From Actinomyces sp. (GTDB taxonomy: Bacteria; Actinomycetota; Actinomycetes; Actinomycetales; Actinomycetaceae): a DNA stretch of 64,000 nt. This document shows, in pieces, positions 57,980 through 64,000 of the stretch. The stretch covers positions 105,648 through 169,647 of the forward strand of contig NZ_JAUNHI010000003.1 in assembly GCF_030524025.1 (NCBI RefSeq), read 5' to 3'. Under the pieces are notes generated by a model. That model ran no database searches. It was given only the letters and a program-made list of their open reading frames with translations, and was not told the DNA's origin. Both the position numbers and the translations under genes were made by a program. How positions within the stretch are numbered: the stretch's first letter is position 1; each line of letters opens with the position of its first letter.

Positions 57980-58438
57980 TCAGGCGCGGTCGGTGCGGCT
58001 GGCGCGCAGTCCCGCGATGGCCCGCTCGAAGTCCTCCAGGGAGTTGAAGTCGGAGTAGACCGAGGCGAAGCGGAGGTAGGCGACCTCGTCGAGCTCGCGC
58101 AGCGGCCCGAGGATCGCCAGGCCCACCTCGTGGGAGTCGACCAGCGACTGGCCCGTGTGCCGGATCGCCTCCTCGACCTTGTGCGCCAGTAGGGCCAGGT
58201 CGTCCTCGGACACGGGACGTCCCTGGCAGGCCCTGCGCACGCCGACGATCACTTTGGTGCGGGAGAAGGGCTCGATCGCCCCGGAGCGCTTGCGCACCGA
58301 CAGGCTGGCGGTCTCGATGGTGGTGAAGCGGCTCCCGCACTGGGTGCACTCGCGCCTGCGGCGGATCGACATGCCGTCCTCGACCGTCCGGGAGTCAACG
58401 ACGCGGGACCCGTCGTGTCGGCAGAAGGGGCAGTGCAC
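57980..58438 (-). CDS. nrdR: Transcriptional repressor NrdR
   Basis: 152 residues; represses ribonucleotide reductase genes in response to ATP/dATP. Zinc ribbon [20 protein letters not shown] with [11 protein letters not shown], then the ATP-cone ([20 protein letters not shown]). GTG 58438 is preferred over ATG 58456: GGAGGAG lies 6 nt upstream, and the family begins M-x-CPFC. Follows the LysM gene on the same strand. Confidence 0.96.
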   Translation of the reverse strand: MHCPFCRHDGSRVVDSRTVEDGMSIRRRRECTQCGSRFTTIETASLSVRKRSGAIEPFSRTKVIVGVRRACQGRPVSEDDLALLAHKVEEAIRHTGQSLVDSHEVGLAILGPLRELDEVAYLRFASVYSDFNSLEDFERAIAGLRASRTDRA

Positions 58439-58514
58439 GCGTGGCTCCTCCGACATCAGGTGGCATATGTCCTGTCCGGAGGGTAGGCACGCGCGCCCGC
58501 TCACCGCAAGCCCG

Positions 58515-59225
58515 TCACTGGACCGGGACGAGAAGGGTCTGCCCCGGCTGGAGGGTCGAGGTGCTCGGGTCGTTGAGCTCGACGATCTGGGCCATCGCCT
58601 CATCGACGTCCGAGGCACCGGTCGCGGCCGCCAGGTCCCACAAGGACTGCCCCTGCCCCACCGTGGCGGTCCTCGTGTGCTGCACGGCCGAGTCGAAGCC
58701 CGCCACGACGATGCCGGCGGCCACGATGGCGGCGGCGGCGAGCACCCCGGCCCCGGCGGCCAGGAGACGGCGCAGCACGAGCGGCGCCGGGACCCCGGCC
58801 TCGCGCCGCGGCTCACGGGCGGCCGGGACCGCCGCACGGTCCGCTGCGGCTCCGCGCGCCGCGACCGAGCCGCGGCGACGAGCCCGCACGGCCGGGTGGT
58901 TGGGCGCCAGCTCCTCCAGGTCCTCGAGCCGCGTGCGAGCCACCGCCGAGACACGACCCTCAGCCGCGCGACGGGGCCGGGGAGCCGCGGGCCGGCGGGC
59001 CGAGCGCGGGGCCGTCTCCCCGGCCTCCCGGCCGCTCCGGGTCGGAGCCACCGGCTCGCCGGAGGTCACGAGCCGCAGATGAGCCCGGCCCACGCCCCGG
59101 GGGCCGGGAGCAGCCGACTCCGGGGCGGCTGGTCCCGCCACACCGGCACGCTCGGCACCGGCACGCTCGGCACCGGAGTTGACGAGGCGCAGCCGGGGCG
59201 AGGGCGGGATCGCGAGAGCACTCAT
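58515..59225 (-). CDS. LysM-domain membrane protein (SOS-regulated cell-division suppressor candidate)
   Basis: 236 residues: a basic, Arg/Ala/Pro-rich cytoplasmic N-terminus (1-145), one membrane helix ([20 protein letters not shown], about 158-177) and a C-terminal LysM domain ([30 protein letters not shown]) outside the membrane. Divergence from lexA with three SOS boxes between places it where Actinomycetota keep YneA/DivS-type division inhibitors; inhibition itself is inferred. AGGAGGTTGTCCC precedes ATG 59225. Confidence 0.88.
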   Translation of the reverse strand: MSALAIPPSPRLRLVNSGAERAGAERAGVAGPAAPESAAPGPRGVGRAHLRLVTSGEPVAPTRSGREAGETAPRSARRPAAPRPRRAAEGRVSAVARTRLEDLEELAPNHPAVRARRRGSVAARGAAADRAAVPAAREPRREAGVPAPLVLRRLLAAGAGVLAAAAIVAAGIVVAGFDSAVQHTRTATVGQGQSLWDLAAATGASDVDEAMAQIVELNDPSTSTLQPGQTLLVPVQ

Positions 59226-59238
59226 GGGACAACCTCCT

Positions 59239-59254
59239 GGAACACATGTTCGAC
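59239..59254. promoter_or_regulatory. LexA/SOS box 1
   Basis: TGGAACACATGTTCGA matches 15 of 16 of the TCGAACRNNYGTTCGA SOS consensus. It lies 14 nt upstream of the LysM gene start and overlaps its promoter region. Confidence 0.88.
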
Positions 59255-59269
59255 GAACATCTGTTCGAT
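59254..59269. promoter_or_regulatory. LexA/SOS box 2
   Basis: ACGAACATCTGTTCGA, 15 of 16 matches, directly abutting box 1; the pair is probably bound cooperatively. Confidence 0.88.
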
Positions 59270-59306
59270 ACGATAGCGGCCGCAGGCGGACGCGTCCAGC
59301 ACATCT

Positions 59307-59322
59307 TCGAACACATGTTTGA
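59307..59322. promoter_or_regulatory. LexA/SOS box 3
   Basis: TCGAACACATGTTTGA, 15 of 16 matches, nearer lexA and well placed for autoregulation. Its position rules out lexA starts upstream of about 59340. Confidence 0.88.
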
Positions 59323-59447
59323 ATGCGTGGACGTTCCGCCGTAGGCTGGACCCATCAAGGTCATCACGGGGCACCGACATGAATTCGCCCCTCCCGCCCC
59401 CGGGCGGCAGAGGGGGCGGACCCCGGCACACGAAGGGAGGGCCGCCG

Positions 59448-60200
59448 ATGATCGGGGGCACCGAGCACGAGCGCGACCCGCGGACCGGGCCGGTCGCACA
59501 GGCCCTGGAGGGGCTCGACGCACGGGCCCGGGCGGTCTACGACACCGTGCGCGAGGCGGTTGCCTCCCACGGCTACCCGCCCTCGATGCGGGAGATCGGG
59601 GCGAGGGTCGGGCTGACCAGCCCGTCGTCGGTCAAGCACCAGCTCGACAAGCTCGAGAGGCTCGGCCTGGTGCGCCGCGACCCGAACCGGCCGCGGGCGC
59701 TGGAGGTCATCGCCCCGGCGGCCGAGCGGCCCGGCCCGCCGGAGGCGGCGGCGCCGGCGCCCGCGGGGCCTCCGGCCCCGGCCGTGCCGCTCCTGCCCGG
59801 GATTGGGCAGGGGGAGGCGGTCGCCGTCCCCCTCGTGGGACGGATCGCCGCGGGCTCACCCATCCTGGCCGAGCAGGAGGTCGAGGACGTCATGGCGCTG
59901 CCGCGTCGGCTGACCGGTGAGGGCCGGCTCTTCATGCTCCAGGTCGAGGGGGACTCGATGGTAGAGGCGGCGATCTGCGACGGTGACTGGGTCGTCGTGC
60001 GCGCCCAGGCCGACGCCTCCAACGGAGACATCGTGGCGGCGATGGTCCAGGACGTCGACGGTGCGAGCGCCACCGTCAAGGTCCTGTCCCGCAAGGACGG
60101 CCACCAGTGGCTCCTGCCCCGCAACGCCGACTACTCCCCGATCCCCGGTGACGAGGCGACCATCATGGGCAAGGTCGTCACCGTGCTGCGCGCCCTGTAG
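59448..60200 (+). CDS. lexA: LexA repressor
   Basis: SOS repressor and autoprotease. 250 residues: winged HTH ([20 protein letters not shown], then [13 protein letters not shown]), a Pro/Ala linker, and the S24 peptidase domain with cleavage site Ala135-Gly136 (RIAAGSP), Ser170 (VEGDSMVEA) and Lys211 (ATVKVL). ATG 59448 has AAGGGAGGG 8 nt upstream; two upstream in-frame ATGs lie in the SOS-box region or lack a site. The leader of about 20 residues before the HTH is longer than in E. coli but normal for Actinomycetota. Confidence 0.96.
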   Translation: MIGGTEHERDPRTGPVAQALEGLDARARAVYDTVREAVASHGYPPSMREIGARVGLTSPSSVKHQLDKLERLGLVRRDPNRPRALEVIAPAAERPGPPEAAAPAPAGPPAPAVPLLPGIGQGEAVAVPLVGRIAAGSPILAEQEVEDVMALPRRLTGEGRLFMLQVEGDSMVEAAICDGDWVVVRAQADASNGDIVAAMVQDVDGASATVKVLSRKDGHQWLLPRNADYSPIPGDEATIMGKVVTVLRAL

Positions 60201-60201
60201 C

Positions 60202-60247
60202 CCCGAGATCGGGACTTGTGACACCTCGAGATCGGTACATCTGGCAC
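60202..60247. repeat. 23-bp tandem repeat array (locus 2)
   Basis: Two back-to-back 23-nt units (60202-60224 and 60225-60247) with shared pattern CYCGAGATCG ... CAC. The same family occurs at 16224-16273. It starts 1 nt after the lexA stop, in a convergent gap. Confidence 0.75.
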
Positions 60248-60268
60248 GTGCGGCGCCTGGCACGACGC

Positions 60269-60302
60269 GAGGGCCCGGACCCCCTCGGGGGCCCGGGCCC
60301 TC
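60269..60302. terminator. Terminator between lexA and ldh
   Basis: A perfect 10-bp stem (60269-60278 with 60293-60302); the loop holds a second C/G stem. It serves convergent lexA and ldh. Confidence 0.82.
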
Positions 60303-60358
60303 AGCCCAAGGGATCCGGCTGGACGGGCCGGTTCGACGTCGAGAACGCCTCCGGGTCG

Positions 60359-61363
60359 TCAGTAGCCCAGGCCGCGGGCGACCTCGCGCAGGTGCTCCGC
60401 CGAGGCAGTCAGGCGGTCGCGCTCGTCGAGGGTCAGCGGCAGCTCGAGGCGGCGGCCCGCGCCGTTGCGCCCGACGATCGTCGGCACGGCCATGCACACA
60501 TCGGAGATGCCGTGCCAGTTCTCCAGCAGCGGGGAGATGGTGAGCACGCGCTGCTCGTCGTTGAGGACGGCGGAGATGATCCGCTGAACGGCCAGGCCGA
60601 CGGCGTAGTTGGTCGCCCCCTTGCCCTCGATGATGCGGTAGGCCGAGCGCACCACGTCGTGGGCGATGCGGTCGCGCTTGGCCTGGTCGAAGACCCCGCC
60701 GTCGAGGGTCTTGCCCCACTGGGTGATCGGCACCCCTCCGATCCCGGTGGTCGACCACAGGGGGACCTCGGAGTCACCGTGCTCACCGGCGATGTAGCCG
60801 TGGATGTTCTGGGTGGCGGTGCCGGTCTCCAAGGAGACGAGGTACCGCATCCGCGCGGTGTCGAGCACCGTGCCCGAGCCGAAGACCTGGTTCTCGGGCA
60901 GCCCGGTGATCTTCTTGGCGCAGTAGGTGACCACGTCGACCGGGTTGGCCACGAGCAGGAAGATCGCGTTGGGGGCGACCTCGACGAGCTTGGGGAGGAT
61001 CTTCTCCATGATGCCCACCGTTGCTCCGGCGAGCTCGAGGCGGGACTGCCCGGGCTTCTGCTTGGCCCCGGCGGTGATGGCCACGACGTCGGCGTCCCGG
61101 CAGATCTCGGGGTCGTCGGAGCCCAGCACGGATCCGGCCGAGGTGAACTGGATGCCCTGGGCGATGTCGAGGGCCTCGGCCTCGACCTTCTCCTTGGCGA
61201 TGTCCTGCAGGACGACCTCGCGTGCGACCCCCTTGGTCACACAGGCGTAGGCCAGCGTGGAGCCGACGGCGCCGGCACCGATGATCGCCACCTTCGAGGG
61301 GCGGCCGCCTGCTGCGGTGGGGTAGGAGCCTTGGGCGCTGTTGGTGATGGTGACGTCGGACAC
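60359..61363 (-). CDS. ldh: L-lactate dehydrogenase
   Basis: Reduces pyruvate to L-lactate, regenerating NAD+ in fermentation. 334 residues: VAIIGAGAVGSTLAYACV dinucleotide loop, VANPVDVVTYCAKKITGLP, GSGTVLDTARMR and active-site His in GYIAGEHGDSEVPLWS. The GTG at 61363 has GGAGGAATGCA upstream. Consistent with a lactate-producing, facultatively anaerobic organism that also keeps cytochrome bd. Confidence 0.97.
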   Translation of the reverse strand: MSDVTITNSAQGSYPTAAGGRPSKVAIIGAGAVGSTLAYACVTKGVAREVVLQDIAKEKVEAEALDIAQGIQFTSAGSVLGSDDPEICRDADVVAITAGAKQKPGQSRLELAGATVGIMEKILPKLVEVAPNAIFLLVANPVDVVTYCAKKITGLPENQVFGSGTVLDTARMRYLVSLETGTATQNIHGYIAGEHGDSEVPLWSTTGIGGVPITQWGKTLDGGVFDQAKRDRIAHDVVRSAYRIIEGKGATNYAVGLAVQRIISAVLNDEQRVLTISPLLENWHGISDVCMAVPTIVGRNGAGRRLELPLTLDERDRLTASAEHLREVARGLGY

Positions 61364-61460
61364 TGCATTCCTCCGAATCAGGGTGGGGTGGCAAGGCGGT
61401 CTCGCCCCGTGCAGGTTCAAGGCTACGCGCCACCGAGCCCTGCCCGCAGGGGCGTTGGAC

Positions 61461-63495
61461 CTAACTCGTGGACGAATCCGGACTTGTGGACGAATCCCGG
61501 TCGGCCAGGCGTGCCAACGCCCCCAGGACGATCTCCCTGTCCCGCGTGGGCCACAGCGGCGGCATGGAGCGGGCCAGGAAGGCGCCGTACCGGGCGGTGC
61601 GCAGGCGCGGGTCGAGAACCGCCACGACCCCGCGGTCCTCGGCCCGGCGCACGAGCCGCCCCGCGCCTTGGGCCAGGAGGAGGGCGGCGTGCACCGCGGA
61701 GACCGCCATGAATCCGTTGCCCCCGGCGGCCTCCACGGCCTCCGAGCGGGCCTGGGCGACCGGGTCGTCGGGCCGGGGAAAGGGGATGCGGTCGATGACG
61801 ACGAGCCGGCAGGCGCGTCCGGGCACGTCGACCCCCTGCCACAGGGACAGGGTGCCCACCAGGCAGGCGTCCTCCTCGGCGGCGAAAGCCTCGACGAGCG
61901 TGGGCAGCTGGTCCTCGCCCTGGGCGTACACGGTCAGGTCGGTCGCGCCGCGCAGCACCTCGGCGGCCTCCTGGGCGGCGCGCCGCGAGGAGAACAGGCC
62001 CAGCATCCCGCCGCCGGAGGCCTCCGCCAGGGCCAGGACCTCGTCGAGGGCCGCCTCGGAGATGCCCACGCCCGGGCGTGGCAGGTGGGTGGGGGTGTAC
62101 AGGATGCCTTGACGGCCATAGTCGAAGGGCGTCCCCACGTCGATGCCGCGCCAGCTGGAGCCCGCCAGGCTCAGCCCCAGGGCGTGGGCCATGGGCTCGA
62201 ATCCGCCGCCCAGGGACAAGGTGGCCGAGGTGAGCACCGCGGCCCTGTCGTCCAGGAGGGTGTCGGCCACGCTTCCGGCGACGTCGATCGGGGCCAGGGT
62301 GAGCCGGGGAGGATCTGGCCCCCAGACGAGGGCGCTCGACCCAGGCGACGTCGCGGCGCTGCGCCACCGAGTCGGAGGTCATCCGTGCCGCCGCCTCCAC
62401 GAGCTCGTTGAGCGCGGTGCGGGCCAGGGCGGTCCCGCCCGCGGCCTGGCCTGCGTTCCTCTCGGACCCCTTGGCGGCCTCGCGCAGGTCGGTGAGCACC
62501 TGGCGCGCGGCGGCCTCGACCACGACGAGCGCCTCGCGCAGGGCCTGCGGCAGCCCTCCGGCCAGCCGGCCGTCGGGCAGGTCGGCCAGGACCAGCTGGA
62601 GCCCCTGCCCGGCCGACTCCAGGTCGGCGACCAGGACCGAGGCGTGCTTGCGGGCCGTGGCCGCCACCCGCGCCACGGCGGAGGCCGACAGGCTCACCGT
62701 GCCCTGGGAGCGGACCCGGTCGGCGAGCTCGTGGGCCTCGTCGACGACGAGCACCCTGTGCTCGGGCAGGACCCCGGTGTTGCCGGCGGCCGCGATGCCC
62801 AGCATGGCGTGGTTGGTCACGACGACATCGGCCTGGGCGGCGGCTGCCCGCGCGAGCTCGGGGAAGCACTCGGTGCGCAGGGGGCACGACGGCCCCAGGC
62901 ACTCGGCCCGGGACACCGAGACCTGGGCCCAGACGCGGTCCGGCACGCCCGGCGCGAGGTCGTCGCGGTCGCCGGTGTCGGTCGTGGCCGCCCACTGGCG
63001 CAGGCGCACGACCTGCTCCCCCGTGCTCGTCGCCTCCCCCCGGCCCGTGCGCGGGGCGCGGGCGGCCTGCCCGGCGGAGAACAGGGCGTCGTCGTCCTCC
63101 GGGTAACCGCCCGCCAGGCGGTGGCGGCACAGGTAGTTCTGCCAGCCCTTGAGCAGGGCGACCACCGGACGGGTCCCGGTGACCGCCTCGACGGCGTCGG
63201 CCGCCACCGGCGCGTCCTTGGTCAGGACCTGGCGCTGGAGGGCCAGGGTCGCGGTCGACACGACGGCGCGCTGGCCGGTGTCGACGGCATGGACCATGAC
63301 CGGCACGAGGTAGGCCAGCGACTTGCCGGTCCCGGTTCCCGCCTGGACGAGCAGGTGCTCCCCGTCGAGGGCGGCCGCCACCTGGCGGGCCATCTCGGAC
63401 TGTCCCTGCCGCGGGCTGCCACCCAGGCGCGCGACGGCACCGGCCAGGGCGGTCTCGGTGCGCGCCGGAGGGTCCTGCGGGCTCTGTGCGCTCAC
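61461..63495 (-). pseudogene. DinG-like ATP-dependent helicase, frameshifted
   Basis: An iron-sulfur superfamily 2 helicase in two frames. The first part (63495 to about 62335) has QAGTGTGKSLAYLVP (Walker A), the Cys set YLCRHR and ECLGPSCPLRTEC (4Fe-4S), and VLVVDEAHELAD (DEAH). The second part (about 62335 to 61461) has AAVLTSATLSLGG, LGLFSSRRAAQEAAE, GTLSLWQGVDVPG and GAGRLVRRAEDRG. They join at about 62331-62337, where one base too many (or two too few) shifts the frame after DVAWVER into ALVWGPDPPRLTLAP. Both halves look under selection, so this is a recent mutation or a sequence error. Start GTG 63495 lies 7 nt after the hflX stop. Confidence 0.85.
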
Positions 63496-63502
63496 CGAGG
63501 CC

Positions 63503-64000
63503 TCATCGAGCGGCCGGTTCCTGCGCGGCGGGTCCCCCACGACCGAGGTCGGCCGCCGCCAGCTCGGCGGCCAGGGGGGCGTCGACCCGGCCGGTGATGC
63601 GCGTGCCGGCCTCGACGTAGTCGATGGCGTCGATCTCGCCGTCGGCGTGCACGCGCGAGACGAGGTCGCCGCGCGAGTAGGGCACGACGACGTCGACGGC
63701 CACCGCGGGACGCGGCAGGCGCTCGTCGATCGCCGCCCGGAGCGCGTCGATCCCCTGGCCGGTGCGGGCCGAGACGGTCACCGCCCCGGGGAAGCGGGTG
63801 CGCAGCGCCGCCAGGGTCACGGCGTCGGCGAGGTCGCCCTTGTTGAGCACGATGAGCTCGGGGACCTCCAGGGCGCCCGGAATGTCAGCCAGGACGGCCC
63901 GCACGGCCGCGACCTGCCCCAGGGGGTCGGGGTGGGCGGCGTCGACGACGTGGAGAAGCAGATCCGCCCCGGCCACCTCCTCGAGGGTGGAGCGGAAGGC
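63503..64000 (-). CDS. hflX: GTPase HflX, 3' part (continues beyond the window)
   Basis: 166 codons, open to the window edge. AFRSTLEEVAGADLLLHVVD is the switch II region of HflX, and LIVLNKGDLAD is the NKxD base-recognition motif. The C-terminal domain follows (VVVPYSRGDLVSRVHADGEI). HflX rescues stalled ribosomes and splits 70S particles. It is upstream of the DinG-like helicase by 7 nt, in one transcript. The G1 motif and N-terminal domain lie outside the window. Confidence 0.95.
   Translation of the reverse strand, partial: AFRSTLEEVAGADLLLHVVDAAHPDPLGQVAAVRAVLADIPGALEVPELIVLNKGDLADAVTLAALRTRFPGAVTVSARTGQGIDALRAAIDERLPRPAVAVDVVVPYSRGDLVSRVHADGEIDAIDYVEAGTRITGRVDAPLAAELAAADLGRGGPAAQEPAAR

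Noticed and set aside
62325-62345. Programmed frameshifting in the DinG-like gene
   Set aside because: No slippery heptamer, downstream pseudoknot or biological precedent; mutation or sequence error is simpler.

Overview
The window is a 64 kb piece of a very GC-rich genome. Gene order and content point to a facultatively anaerobic Actinomycetota, most likely Actinomycetaceae (Actinomyces-like). The pointers are: polyphosphate glucokinase; a PimB-type mannosyltransferase; the leuCD-murA-plsC-gpsA-ddl-thiL-rpmB-DAK-recG-rsmD-coaD-DUF177-rnc-mutM order; the lexA/LysM/nrdR plus hflX-dinG-ldh cluster; a GH112 lacto-N-biose phosphorylase; cydABDC; and lactate dehydrogenase. Genus-level assignment is inference. 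Many starts are GTG, and several genes have a TANNNT box 6-9 nt before the start codon with no Shine-Dalgarno sequence, as expected for leaderless actinobacterial mRNAs.

Layout. 0-8.5 kb: polyphosphate glucokinase, a tandem DUF1540 Cys-rich protein, an iron-box-controlled DUF2470-like protein, two identical tRNA-Ala(GGC) genes, the nadD / disordered membrane protein / rsfS / phosphatase operon, and a SIS-ROK amino-sugar pair. 8.7-10.2 kb: a decayed polysaccharide locus with three broken genes. 10.3-12.8 kb: an OmpR-type two-component system facing a small secreted protein. 13.1-16.2 kb: a DeoR regulator and lnpA (GH112). 16.3-22.7 kb: proA, an inserted ATPase/TOPRIM-like module, proB, obg, rpmA and rplU. 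22.9-25.6 kb: RNase E/G. 26.1-34.9 kb: cytochrome bd oxidase (cydAB), its ABC exporter (cydDC) and a GAF-histidine kinase/NarL-type regulator pair. 35-57 kb: the conserved actinobacterial housekeeping block listed above, interrupted by a large GH2 beta-galactosidase between coaD and rsmD. 57-64 kb: nrdR, LysM protein, lexA with three SOS boxes, ldh, a frameshifted DinG-like helicase and the 3' part of hflX.

The most notable structure is at 17.7-19.3 kb. A roughly 1.5 kb module sits between proB and proA, consisting of an AAA_21/OLD-like ATPase plus a truncated TOPRIM/DUF4276-like partner. It is bounded by two perfect 37-bp direct copies of the last codons of proB. This looks like the footprint of a site-specific insertion at the 3' end of proB, carrying a candidate (now partial) two-gene defence-type cassette. 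Other points worth attention are a 23-bp tandem repeat family at two distant convergent gene junctions, the wrecked glycosyltransferase locus, the frameshift in the DinG-like helicase, and a 17-G/18-C homopolymer hairpin at the left edge.
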